From Actinoplanes sichuanensis (GTDB lineage: Bacteria; Actinomycetota; Actinomycetes; Mycobacteriales; Micromonosporaceae): a stretch of DNA of 64,000 nucleotides. Each line of letters begins with the position of its first letter. The stretch's first letter is position 1. The position numbers and the translations under genes were made by a program. Below are positions 53,097 through 61,162 of the stretch, one piece after another. The notes beneath the pieces are model-generated. The model did not search any database. It was not told the origin of the DNA and saw nothing but the letters and a program-made list of their open reading frames with translations. The DNA lies in the NCBI RefSeq assembly GCF_033097365.1, contig NZ_AP028461.1, positions 2,604,001 to 2,668,000 on the forward strand, written 5' to 3'.

Positions 53097-54359
53097 TTAA
53101 GGTACGGCCAGCGCCGGCTCGTCGACCGGAGCCGGAACCCGCTTCTCGCGCCGCTCCAGCCAGGTCAGCACCGGCGTCGTCATGATCGTCGTGATCAGCG
53201 CGACCAGCACCAGCACGGTGAACAGCGACGAGTTCACGATCCCGGCCTCCAACCCCACGTTCAGCGCGATCAGCTGCATCAGCCCGCGGGCGTTCATCAG
53301 CGCGCCGACCTTGAGCGCGACCGGGTTCGGCTCGCCGCGCAGCCGGGCGGCGGCCCAGCACGCGCCGAACTTGCCGACGATCGCCAGGGTCACGCAGGCC
53401 GCCGCGAACAGCAGCACGCGCGGGTCACCCAGCAGCGCGAACTCGGTGCGCAGCCCGGAGAACGTGAAGAACAGCGGCAGGAACACCGCCGACGCGACCG
53501 GGTTGGTCACCGCGATCACCTGATCGGTCCGCGCGTGCTGCGGCATCACCACGCCGAGCGCGAACGCCCCGAACACCGCGTACAGGCCGATCTCGTCGGT
53601 GTAGAAGGCGACCAGGAACAGCAGCGCCACCACACCGAGCATCCGGGCCCGGTCGTCGAGGCGGTCACTGCGGATCAGCGGCCCGGTCACCCGCGGGCCC
53701 GCGAGCCAGAGCGCCAGCCCGAACAGCACCGCACCGCCCGCGGTGACGAACGCCGGTCCGGCCTCGCCGGAGGCGAACGCCAGCACCACGGCCAGCATGA
53801 TCCAGGCGACCAGGTCGTCGATCGCGCCGCTGGCCAGCGCGAGCGAGCCGTGCCGGGTGCCGGCGTGCCCCCGTTCGGTGATGATGCGGGCCAGCATCGG
53901 GAACGCGGTGATGGCCAGAGCCACGCCGACGAACGCCGCCGACACCCCGATCGACACGCCGTCCGGCCGCAGCGGCACCGTGTCCGCGGTGACGACCACC
54001 AGCAGCACACCCAGCAGCAGCGGCGCGGTGACCCCGGCGAGGGAGACCGCGCCCGCCGTGCCGGCCAGCCGGGTGACCCGATGCGACTTGAACGCGTACC
54101 CGGCCTGGAACATGAAGAACACCAGGCCGACCTGCCCGACCACGTACAGCACCGGCAGCAGCGGCGCCGGGAACAGCGCCGCCTGGACCTGCGGGAACAA
54201 CAGGCCGAGCAACGACGGGCCGAGCAGCACCCCGGCCAGCATCTCGCTGACCACGGGTGGCTGGCCGGCCTTGCCGAGCAGCCACGACACCAGACGGCAG
54301 AAGAGCAGGATGACGGCGACCGCGATGAAGAATCGCGGCGCCAGCTCGGTCGGGGTCAC
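53097..54359 (-). CDS. Cation/proton antiporter (CPA2, Kef-type)
   Basis: This 420-residue membrane protein has 12-13 hydrophobic segments and CPA2 motifs: QPPVVSEMLAGVLLGPSLLG, GLVFFMFQAGYAF, ALAITAFPMLARIITERG, ALASGAIDDLVAWIML (the DD pair is the ion site) and PLFFTFSGLRTEF. It has no C-terminal RCK/TrkA domain, so it lacks the nucleotide control of KefC. It is the last gene of a four-gene overlapping operon with P450, hydroxyacid oxidase and flavin monooxygenase. This suggests export of an ion or a charged product, or pH balance during the pathway. Confidence 0.85.
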   Translation of the reverse strand: MTPTELAPRFFIAVAVILLFCRLVSWLLGKAGQPPVVSEMLAGVLLGPSLLGLLFPQVQAALFPAPLLPVLYVVGQVGLVFFMFQAGYAFKSHRVTRLAGTAGAVSLAGVTAPLLLGVLLVVVTADTVPLRPDGVSIGVSAAFVGVALAITAFPMLARIITERGHAGTRHGSLALASGAIDDLVAWIMLAVVLAFASGEAGPAFVTAGGAVLFGLALWLAGPRVTGPLIRSDRLDDRARMLGVVALLFLVAFYTDEIGLYAVFGAFALGVVMPQHARTDQVIAVTNPVASAVFLPLFFTFSGLRTEFALLGDPRVLLFAAACVTLAIVGKFGACWAAARLRGEPNPVALKVGALMNARGLMQLIALNVGLEAGIVNSSLFTVLVLVALITTIMTTPVLTWLERREKRVPAPVDEPALAVP

Positions 54360-55612
54360 GGGCGGGCCTCCTCGAAATAGGTGGCGCAGAGTCTCTGGCG
54401 GCGGGCGTCGAGCACCATCCAGGTGCCGAGCACCAGCTGTTTCACCGAGCGGCCGGCGTCGGCGACGGCATCGGCGCGGCGCAGCGCGAGCAGACGGCCG
54501 GGCGCCGGGCCCGACCGCCCGATCGGCGTCAGATAGGCGGGGCCACGGCTGGGCAACGAACGGGTGTGCCGCACCGACGACGCCGGGGTGAACCGGCACA
54601 GCACCTCCCGGGTCGCGGCCCGCAGCATCACGGGAGCCGCACCGCGCGCCGGACAGGCCCGGTTCGCCGTCACCCCGTACGGAATGAAATGGGCCTGTCG
54701 TCTGGTGAGGGTCTTCCAGCGCTCCGGGTCGAAGGTGTCGTCGGCGGCCGGGCCGGTCCGCTGGAACGCCAGGTAGTTGAAGAGCAGCACGGAACCGGTG
54801 GGCAGCGTGACGTCGCCGACGACGATCGGCGCCGAGGTGATCCGGTGGGCGATGCCGAACAGCGGATGCACCCGCAGCGTCTCGTCGATGAGCCGGTCGA
54901 GGGAGTCGTCGGACAGGTCGGTCCGGTAGCCGGCGGCGCAGAGCAGGATGTGCGCCATCGCCTCGGACATCTGCACCACCGCGGTGTTGAAGAACGCGCC
55001 CTGCAGATACCAGGCCGTCTCCTGATCGGTGAACGGCGCCGGCAGCGTCACCGGGCAGGTCCCGGCCTCGATCCGGCCGAGCAGATACCGGGTCAGCCGA
55101 TCACGGCGGCGCATGTGCCGCAGGCCCAGCCCCTTCAGCGCGGTCACCACGTCGTCCGCGTTGGCGACGATGAGCTCACGCACCTCGACCGGGCAGCGTT
55201 CGGCGAAGACCAACTCGTGGAAGACCTCGGCCCAGACCGGCATGAACAGGTCCCGCACCCGGACGAACGACACCCGATCCCGCGGGAGCGTGTCCAGGAC
55301 CCGGCGGGTCGCCGCGGTCGCCAGCTCGTCCGAGCGTGCGTGCGCAACCGCGAGGACCCTCCGCGTGGTCCGGGCTACTGTCTGATATCGATCACCGGGT
55401 TCCAGATGCTCCTGATGCATCTGCGGGCCCGGCGCCAGCCAGTACCAGAACAGATCGGACAGGCCCGCGCCCCGGCTGCGGCCGTCGGCGGCCGGATCGT
55501 TGTAGACCCGCTCGAAATGTTCCGCGCCGATCAGCGGCCCGGGAACCGGAATCCCCTCGGTCCCGTTGACCCGCCGGAAGATCCACTCCCGCAGCCGGAT
55601 CACCGCGTTCAT
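54356..55612 (-). CDS. Cytochrome P450-like protein with atypical I-helix
   Basis: This 418-residue protein has the expected length of a bacterial P450. The K-helix ExxR is DETLRVHP (Glu244, Arg247). The heme loop is HFIPYGVTANRACPARG with Cys320 as thiolate ligand, longer between Gly and Cys than the standard FxxGxxxC. The I-helix (about 203-220, QGAFFNTAVVQMSEAM) does not have the usual (A/G)GxxT with an acidic residue before the threonine; asparagine stands there. Altered O2 activation, peroxide use or a non-oxygenase reaction is possible. Its neighbours overlap it on both sides. No ferredoxin gene is adjacent. Confidence 0.7.
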   Translation of the reverse strand: MNAVIRLREWIFRRVNGTEGIPVPGPLIGAEHFERVYNDPAADGRSRGAGLSDLFWYWLAPGPQMHQEHLEPGDRYQTVARTTRRVLAVAHARSDELATAATRRVLDTLPRDRVSFVRVRDLFMPVWAEVFHELVFAERCPVEVRELIVANADDVVTALKGLGLRHMRRRDRLTRYLLGRIEAGTCPVTLPAPFTDQETAWYLQGAFFNTAVVQMSEAMAHILLCAAGYRTDLSDDSLDRLIDETLRVHPLFGIAHRITSAPIVVGDVTLPTGSVLLFNYLAFQRTGPAADDTFDPERWKTLTRRQAHFIPYGVTANRACPARGAAPVMLRAATREVLCRFTPASSVRHTRSLPSRGPAYLTPIGRSGPAPGRLLALRRADAVADAGRSVKQLVLGTWMVLDARRQRLCATYFEEARP

Positions 55613-56601
55613 CCGGCCACCGCCACCATGTCCGGGCTCAGGTCGGCCGGTCGCTTCGCTCCGGCCAGCGCCATCACGTGGTCCAGATCCGCGGCCAGCG
55701 TCCGCAATTGATCTCGTACGCCGTCCGCGCCGGCTGTCGACAGGGCGTCGAGCACCGGCCGTCCGACCAGCACCGCGGCCGCACCCCGCGCGAGCGCGAT
55801 CAGCACGTCGGTACCCCGCCGGATCCCGCCGTCGACCAGCACCGGGACCCGCCCGCCGACCGCCTCGGCCACCGCCGGCAGCGCGTCGATCGTGGCGATC
55901 GCCCCGTCCAGCTGCCGTCCGCCGTGATTGGAGACGATCACCCCGTCCACGCCGTGCCCGACCGCGAGCCGGGCGTCCGCCGGATGCAGGATCCCCTTGA
56001 CCAGGATCGGCAGCCCGGTGATGCCGCGCAGCCACCCGATCCGGTCCCAACCCAGCGCCGGATCCATCTCGATGTCGCGCACCCGACCCGTGTCATCGCG
56101 CATGTTCTCGCAGGCCAGCCCGTCCGGCAGGTCGGTGAAACCGTTACGCAGGTCCCGCTCGCGGCGGCCGAACACCGGCGAGTCCACGGTGACCACCAGC
56201 GCCCGGCAGCCGGCCGCCTCGACCCGCTTCACCAGACCCGCGGTGAACGCCGGGTCCGGCTGCGGATAGAGCTGGAACCACCACGGGCCACCGGCCTCGG
56301 CGATCCGCTCCACCGGCTGGGTCGCGGCCATGCTCACCACCATCACGGTTCCGGCCGCGGCCACCCCGCGCGCGGTCGCCGCCTCCCCGCCCGGGTGCGC
56401 CAGGAGATGGAACGCCGTCGGCGCGACCAGGATCGGGGCGGCCAGTTCGGTGCCGAACAGGGTGGTCCGCAGATCACGGTCGCCGGTCGCACGTAGCACC
56501 CGGGGGACGATCCGCAGCCTGTCGTACGCCGCCAGGTTGTCCCGCAGCGTGCGTTCCGCACCGGCCCCACCGGCGAAGAAGTCGGCGTACACCGGGTTCA
56601 T
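55609..56601 (-). CDS. FMN-dependent alpha-hydroxyacid oxidase
   Basis: This 330-residue enzyme belongs to the lactate/glycolate/mandelate oxidase family, which oxidises 2-hydroxyacids to 2-oxoacids. FMN and catalytic residues are visible: APTAFHLLAHPGGE, QLYPQ (Tyr112), VTVDSPVFGRRERDLRNGF, Lys202 in LPILVKGI, His226 and Arg229 in VSNHGGRQLDG, and VDGGIRRGTDVLIALARGA. It is 30-40 residues shorter than typical members, mainly at the N-terminus. The ATG overlaps the flavin monooxygenase stop and its own stop overlaps the P450 start. Hydroxymandelate oxidase-like roles in natural-product pathways are a known parallel. Confidence 0.88.
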   Translation of the reverse strand: MNPVYADFFAGGAGAERTLRDNLAAYDRLRIVPRVLRATGDRDLRTTLFGTELAAPILVAPTAFHLLAHPGGEAATARGVAAAGTVMVVSMAATQPVERIAEAGGPWWFQLYPQPDPAFTAGLVKRVEAAGCRALVVTVDSPVFGRRERDLRNGFTDLPDGLACENMRDDTGRVRDIEMDPALGWDRIGWLRGITGLPILVKGILHPADARLAVGHGVDGVIVSNHGGRQLDGAIATIDALPAVAEAVGGRVPVLVDGGIRRGTDVLIALARGAAAVLVGRPVLDALSTAGADGVRDQLRTLAADLDHVMALAGAKRPADLSPDMVAVAG

Positions 56602-58139
56602 CGCAGGGCTCGGGCCAGGAACGCGGCCAGCGGTCGGACGTGCACCTCCGGGCGGTCCCACCGGTTCTCCAGGTTCTCCGCCAGGTGATGCGTGGCGGCC
56701 AGGACGCCGTCGCGGTAGTGCCGGACGACCGGGTGCAGGTAGGCGGCGTCGTGCGCCTGACCCGGCGTGTCCTGTGCGATGCGGGCCACGGTGATGTCGA
56801 ACGGGTCGACCTGGTCGTGGTCCGGGCCGTACTCCAGGGTCACCACGAACGCGTCCCGGTAGTCGTGGTCGGCCGTGGCCAGGCCGTGCCGCACGAACCA
56901 GTCGACCGGCACCTCGTCGTGATAGCGCGCGCCGTCCTCGCCGACCGTCACCACGTCGGCGAGGAAGCCGAACTGCTGCCACAGCGCCGACGTCCGGTTC
57001 ACCCGCGCGATCACGGCGTCGGTCACCGCCTCCGGCGTGCCGTCCAGCTTCTCGGCCGGCCACGGCGTGCCTTCCAGGATCTTGTGGAGCGCTCGTACGG
57101 CGTACCGGAAACCGTGAATGAAACCGCTCGTGGATTTCTTGAAATCCCGGACCTGGCTGATCGTGCCGGCGAAGAACAGGCCCGGCACGTTCACCGACTC
57201 CCACGCCTCGGTCTGTGCCGGGAAACGGTCGTCGATCGCCAGCTGTGGGCGGCATGATTCGTCGAAGATGGACGCGTCGAAACGGAACCCGGTGCAGGCC
57301 AGAACCCGGTCGTAGTGCAGTTCCTTGACGACCTCGTTCACCCGCGCGAAGCTGAACGTCACCTTGAAACCGTCGCCGTCGCGCTCGATGCGGCGGACCG
57401 TGCCGTCGAGGATCGCGTTCGCGGATTTCAGCTGATAGGTGTCGAGGAAGTTGTTGTTGACCGCGCGCAGATGCCCGACGAAATGGGTGCGCCAGGCCAG
57501 CCGCACCGAACGGGGACCGGCCACGTGGATCACCGTGGTCGTCTCCATCAGGTTGTCGGCGGTCTCGAACGCGGAATTGCCCTTGCCGAGAATGAGCACC
57601 CGTTGGTCCAGATAGTCCTGCGGGTCGGTGGACATCGTGTCGTAGCCCTCGGCCAGCTCGAACCCGGGAATGTCCGGACGATGGGTCTGCGAGACGCCGG
57701 TCGCCACCACGACCCGTTTCGCGGTGTAGGCGGTGTCACCGGCCCGGACGGTGAACACGTCGCCGTCCCTGCTGACCCGGGTGACCCGCGCGTCGTACCG
57801 GACCTTGAGCCTCATCCGCGCGGCGAAGTCGCCCAGATAGCGGACCATCGTGTCGGCGTCCGGGAAGTAGCGTCCCGTGTAGCGGGTGAACAGCAATTCC
57901 GGATCGTCGCTGAGCAGCGAATTCCAGTCCAGCCGCAGGTTCAGCTCCGGATCGTCGGTGCCGGTGTGCGGCTTGTTGATCGAGATCAGCGTCCGGTGCC
58001 GTGGATACCGCTCGAAGAAGGCGCCGGGTTTGTCCGCGCCCTCCAGAACCAGATAGTCCCGCTTGCCGTCGGCCTCCAGCAGAGCGGCCAGTTGGAGCCC
58101 GGCCGGCCCGGCCCCGATGATCACGTAGTCAAGCGACAT
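56598..58139 (-). CDS. FAD-dependent flavin-containing monooxygenase, FOXRED2-like, copy A
   Basis: This 513-residue flavoprotein has an N-terminal FAD-binding motif (YVIIGAGPAGLQLAALLE) and a second Rossmann motif (RVLILGKGNSAFETADN). The FMO-type sequence is not the classic FxGxxxHxxx(Y/F), as in FOXRED2-like proteins. HFVGHLRAVNNNFLDTYQLKS, TGFRFDASIFD and SGFIHGFRYAVRALHKIL are strongly conserved with the second copy at 62535-64000. It is the first gene of an operon with hydroxyacid oxidase, P450 and antiporter and may oxidise an amine or hydroxylate a substrate. The start is ATG 58139. The shared AT-rich box lies 30-40 bases upstream. Confidence 0.85.
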   Translation of the reverse strand: MSLDYVIIGAGPAGLQLAALLEADGKRDYLVLEGADKPGAFFERYPRHRTLISINKPHTGTDDPELNLRLDWNSLLSDDPELLFTRYTGRYFPDADTMVRYLGDFAARMRLKVRYDARVTRVSRDGDVFTVRAGDTAYTAKRVVVATGVSQTHRPDIPGFELAEGYDTMSTDPQDYLDQRVLILGKGNSAFETADNLMETTTVIHVAGPRSVRLAWRTHFVGHLRAVNNNFLDTYQLKSANAILDGTVRRIERDGDGFKVTFSFARVNEVVKELHYDRVLACTGFRFDASIFDESCRPQLAIDDRFPAQTEAWESVNVPGLFFAGTISQVRDFKKSTSGFIHGFRYAVRALHKILEGTPWPAEKLDGTPEAVTDAVIARVNRTSALWQQFGFLADVVTVGEDGARYHDEVPVDWFVRHGLATADHDYRDAFVVTLEYGPDHDQVDPFDITVARIAQDTPGQAHDAAYLHPVVRHYRDGVLAATHHLAENLENRWDRPEVHVRPLAAFLARALR

Positions 58140-58168
58140 GCCGCCGACCGTACGAACCAGAACTCAGA

Positions 58169-58179
58169 GATTTTTCAAT
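58169..58179 (-). promoter_or_regulatory. AT-rich box shared with the two-component operon, copy 2
   Basis: GATTTTTCAAT, identical to 53079-53089, lies 30-40 bases upstream of the monooxygenase start. It includes TTGAAA on the coding strand, but no well-spaced -10 box follows, so an operator is as likely as a promoter element. Confidence 0.5.
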
Positions 58180-58294
58180 GCCGACGGCCGGCATACCGGC
58201 GGGACGCCGGAATCGCCGAGCCGAAGACCGACATCAGTGACCGGGCAGCGGCTCGGCGGCCAGGCGGCTTTCAGGCTCGCAGATCGGTGTGCGG

Positions 58295-58561
58295 TCAGAA
58301 AGGGGCGCTGGTGTAGGCCCGCACCATGACGCGCAGCGCGTAGGTGAGACCGGCGTAGCGCTCGTCGGCAACGTCCATGGTCTGCCACTCCTGCGCCAGA
58401 TCGTCGATCAGATCGAGCATCGGAAGATGGCTTTCCAGCAGTGCTTCGCTACCGAAGCGGCCCGCGACATCGGCATAGCGATGATTGTCTGCCTGGTTGC
58501 AGCGGCGTAGATAACCAACCAGCTCGGCGTCGCTCATGCCCCCATTCTTGCGTGCCGCCAT
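58295..58561 (-). CDS. Small helical protein of unknown function
   Basis: This 88-residue soluble protein is all-helical by pattern (DAELVGYLRRCNQADNHRYADVAGRFG, then LPMLDLIDDLAQEWQTM and LTYALRVMVRAYTSAPF). No known motif is present. ATG 58561 has AGAGG just upstream. ATG 58537 (MSDAELVGYL) is an alternative with a G-rich site that is too close. It diverges from the nucleotidyltransferase gene and separates the two flavin monooxygenase operons. Confidence 0.6.
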   Translation of the reverse strand: MAARKNGGMSDAELVGYLRRCNQADNHRYADVAGRFGSEALLESHLPMLDLIDDLAQEWQTMDVADERYAGLTYALRVMVRAYTSAPF

Positions 58562-58595
58562 CAGCCTCTGATCAACAAAGGGAGTTCGGCCGCCC

Positions 58596-58601
58596 TATAC
58601 T
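58596..58601 (+). promoter_or_regulatory. -10 box of a probable leaderless transcript
   Basis: TATACT stands eight bases before the ATG at 58609, so transcription would begin at or next to the start codon. No ribosome binding site is present between them, consistent with leaderless translation common in actinobacteria. Confidence 0.5.
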
Positions 58602-58608
58602 CCACACG

Positions 58609-59352
58609 ATGAGCGCCGAGCCGCCTGTCCTCCAGCAATTCGGCACTGAGTTGGACGGGCTCGGCTGGGTCAGCGACCTGCTGGTCGCCGGGTCGGTCGC
58701 GACCGGCGACTACATCCCCGGAGTCAGCGACCTCGATCTTGTCGCGGTGACCATCGGCCCGGTCGATCGTGATCGTCGAGCCGCGCTGTCGTCACTGCAC
58801 CAGCGGGTGGACCGGTCCATCGGCGTCGGCCTGAAGCTCGGCTGCGCCTACATCGACTGCGACCAACGTGAGAACGTCCAAACCCCGCATCCGACATGGA
58901 CCCACGGACAGTTGGTCGACCGCGCCGTCTCGGCCGTGACCCGTGCTGAACTCGTGCGTTACGGATACGCCGTGTTCGGTCGAGCCCCGCAAGCACTGTT
59001 CCCGCCCATGACCGGTAACGACATCCGGGAGGCGGCTCGCGCCGAACTCACCGGGTACTGGACGTGGGCGGCCCGCCGCCCCTGGATCTGGCTCGACCCG
59101 ATCATCGCCGATCTGGGCCTGACCTCCATGGCGCGGGGACGGCACGCACTACGCACCGGCGACCTGCTCACGAAGACCCGAGCGATCGAACAGGCCGCCG
59201 CGCCGCCCTGGCTGGTCGATCAGCTCCGCGCCCGCCGCCGGGGCGAAGACATCCCGTCCCCGCGCTTGCGGACCGCCTGGATCGCCTGGCGTGACGCCCA
59301 CCAGACCACCCGGACCGCCGACGCCGACGTCGCACACCCCCATGAACGGTGA
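58609..59352 (+). CDS. Nucleotidyltransferase-domain protein, aminoglycoside adenylyltransferase-like
   Basis: This 247-residue protein has the minimal nucleotidyltransferase motif LVAGSVATGDYIPGVSDLDLVAVTIG: GS, then a DxD-type pair in SDLDL. The third acidic residue may be in CAYIDCDQ. The C-terminal helical part (EAARAELTGYWTWAARRPW and GDLLTKTRAIEQAAAPPWLVDQL) resembles that of aminoglycoside adenylyltransferases (AadA type). It might modify an antibiotic or another small molecule, but the substrate is not shown. It lies alone on the plus strand. Confidence 0.75.
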   Translation: MSAEPPVLQQFGTELDGLGWVSDLLVAGSVATGDYIPGVSDLDLVAVTIGPVDRDRRAALSSLHQRVDRSIGVGLKLGCAYIDCDQRENVQTPHPTWTHGQLVDRAVSAVTRAELVRYGYAVFGRAPQALFPPMTGNDIREAARAELTGYWTWAARRPWIWLDPIIADLGLTSMARGRHALRTGDLLTKTRAIEQAAAPPWLVDQLRARRRGEDIPSPRLRTAWIAWRDAHQTTRTADADVAHPHER

Positions 59353-59672
59353 GGTGACCGATCGGTCAGATTCGAAGTCTCGCAGCCCCGCTGAAGCCAC
59401 CGGAGGTTGTGGATACGGTTTCCGGTGCAGCTCTTGCGGGACTGCCGCGTTTTTCTGGCAGTGCTGAGCCACCTCCCCAGGCGACCCGCCGACCAGGCTC
59501 TGGGCCGAGCCGAACCCACCTGCTCGGTGGCAGGTCAAGGCGGAGGCGGCTCCTCGACGAGGATTCGCCGATTGATGCCGGGTGATAATTTGTGGAGGGT
59601 GACGGTGGCGCATTCGCCACGGTGGGCCGCCGGATCGTCCGCCTTTCCGCTCGACGTCCTGGGAGAGATCCG
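59353..59672. other. Intergenic stretch, no gene supported
   Basis: About 320 bp. A short inverted repeat, ACTGCC and GGCAGT with a 10-base loop (59441-59462), might be a weak terminator for the nucleotidyltransferase gene. Open frames on both strands lack good starts and codon bias. Confidence 0.4.
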
Positions 59673-59879
59673 ATGACGAGCAACGACAAGCCTCAGGGTT
59701 CCGCAAGGCTCGGGATCTGGTCGAATATCGGGGTCTGGGCCGCCTTTGGCGCTGCCTTCGGCGTCGTCGCCGGGATCCTGCTCGACAACATCGGTCTCGG
59801 TGTCTCGCTGGGTGCGGCCCTGGGTGTGGCCGCCGGGGTCGTGGTCATCGCGCGAGCGAACGACCGCAGCAAATCCTGA
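59673..59879 (+). CDS. Small two-TM glycine-rich membrane protein
   Basis: This 68-residue protein has a polar start (MTSNDKPQGSARLG), two hydrophobic, Gly/Ala-rich helices (IGVWAAFGAAFGVVAGILLDNI and LGVSLGAALGVAAGVVVIA) and a short basic end. The pattern matches small glycine-zipper membrane proteins common in actinobacteria, with no defined function. GGGAGAG lies six bases before ATG 59673. Confidence 0.7.
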   Translation: MTSNDKPQGSARLGIWSNIGVWAAFGAAFGVVAGILLDNIGLGVSLGAALGVAAGVVVIARANDRSKS

Positions 59880-60149
59880 GCGTCGCCCCCGCGTCTGGGC
59901 GCCGCACACTCTCATCGGCACGATTCGCGAGGCCGATCCGATCCTCGCCCACCTGAACCAGGGCGGGGTCGATACCGTCGCCGTCGACGATGAGACGGCC
60001 CGACGCCGCGCTCAGCGCACGAACTCCCACCCTCGGTGGCGATCGCCGACGACCAGTCGGGTGAGATCCTCGATCATGTCGATGACCCTACCGACGCCCG
60101 ACTCGCTCCTCCTGAGGAGTTGGTCTTCGAGAAGCAGGAAGGCCAAACC

Positions 60150-60548
60150 ATGATCGGCGGATGGTTGAGTGCGGCTGTGCGTACCCGGGGCTTTCTCATC
60201 GCCCTCCTGATCGCCGGCGTGACGATGGCCGGCGCGGGTGGCTGCGGTGTGCCGGAGCAGCCGGATCCGCACGCACGCCTTGCCGTCTGTGTGGCTGCGA
60301 CCGCCGCGCGCCCGGCTGGGCAGCAGATCAGGATCGAGTTCCGTCAGGCGGGCGTGATGGTGGCGAGCGGCTCGGTCCCGGTCGGCACGGTCTTTCACGC
60401 GCCGGTCCCGGCCGGAGCCGACGTCGAGGTGTACGTCGACGGCGTTCTGCTGGGCACCAGTGGTTCCGCCGCCGTCGCCGGCGATGCCGTCTACCTGCGC
60501 GGCGACGGCTGCCCGGACATCCCCGACGTCGACGGGCATGTCGAGTGA
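60150..60548 (+). CDS. Small exported or lipoprotein-like protein
   Basis: This 132-residue protein has a basic start and a hydrophobic signal segment (FLIALLIAGVTMAGAGG) followed by a cysteine that could be lipidated (GGC at about residue 31). The mature part of about 100 residues looks beta-rich (IRIEFRQAGVMVASGSVPVGTVFHAPVPAGADVEVYVDGVLLGTSG) and contains two more cysteines. It reads like a small immunoglobulin-like or PEGA-type domain. CAGGAAGG lies eight bases upstream of ATG 60150. The function is unknown. Confidence 0.6.
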   Translation: MIGGWLSAAVRTRGFLIALLIAGVTMAGAGGCGVPEQPDPHARLAVCVAATAARPAGQQIRIEFRQAGVMVASGSVPVGTVFHAPVPAGADVEVYVDGVLLGTSGSAAVAGDAVYLRGDGCPDIPDVDGHVE

Positions 60549-60662
60549 CCGGGCGCCCGGGGCAGGGTGGTCACCGCGTCGCGCGACTGTCGTCGGGGGT
60601 CCGGCCGTTGATCGGCTCGCCGCGTCCGTGTCCGGGTGCTCGTCCAGGGATGGTTGCGAGAA

Positions 60663-60707
60663 CGGCGAACGGCGGCCCGCTGGAGAAGCCGGACCGCCGT
60701 TTGCCGT
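60663..60707 (-). terminator. Terminator of the cold shock gene
   Basis: AACGGCGG (60668-60675) pairs with CCGCCGTT (60694-60701), and the stem is extended by GC pairs inside and outside. It begins eight bases after the stop of the cold shock gene. Confidence 0.65.
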
Positions 60708-60714
60708 GTGTGTG

Positions 60715-60918
60715 TCAGAGCGGGCGGATGTTCTCCGCCTGCGGGCCCTTCTGGCCCTGGGTGATGTCGAACTCGACCTTCTGGTTCTCGTCGAGGCTGC
60801 GGTAGCCGCTCGTCGCGATGGCCGAGAAGTGAGCGAAGACGTCGGCGCCGCCGTCGTCGGGGGTGATGAAGCCGAAACCCTTGTCGGCGTTGAACCACTT
60901 CACGGTGCCTGTAGTCAT
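60715..60918 (-). CDS. Cold shock protein, CspA family
   Basis: This 67-residue single-stranded nucleic-acid-binding protein melts RNA structure at low temperature or during stress. The RNP1 motif KGFGFI and RNP2 motif VFAHFSAI are intact. [62 protein letters not shown] is a complete Csp domain. A long leader precedes it, as usual for this family, and its downstream hairpin is a plausible terminator. The start ATG 60918 has GGGAG upstream. Confidence 0.95.
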   Translation of the reverse strand: MTTGTVKWFNADKGFGFITPDDGGADVFAHFSAIATSGYRSLDENQKVEFDITQGQKGPQAENIRPL

Positions 60919-61009
60919 GTCTACTCCCTCGCAGGCTCTCTTCGAGACCGCGATCTACGGACTCTAACGCCGCCGCATTGATCACCTGCGTCGAAACGAC
61001 ACCGAAACG

Positions 61010-61048
61010 AAAAAACGCCTAGGTGGGCTTAGATCACCCATCAGGCGT
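61010..61048 (-). terminator. Intrinsic terminator of the ligase/monooxygenase operon
   Basis: Reading on the minus strand, ACGCCT...AGGCGT with an inner GGGTG/CCACC stem is followed by six T residues, the classic rho-independent form and rare in such GC-rich DNA. It lies 115 bp after the ligase gene and about 90 bp before the cold shock gene, so it could also attenuate the latter. Confidence 0.8.
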
Positions 61049-61162
61049 CGATAACGTCTACGGAAATCAAAACTGCAACGCAACGAACATAGCACGCCAT
61101 CCGCCGCCGGGCTGACCGGATCCCCGAATTTGGCCGGTACGGGTCGCCTGGCGCGCTTCCGA

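Noticed and set aside
59441..59462. Short inverted repeat after the nucleotidyltransferase gene as a definite terminator
   Set aside because: The stem is only six pairs with a ten-base loop and no T run, so it is mentioned only as weak.
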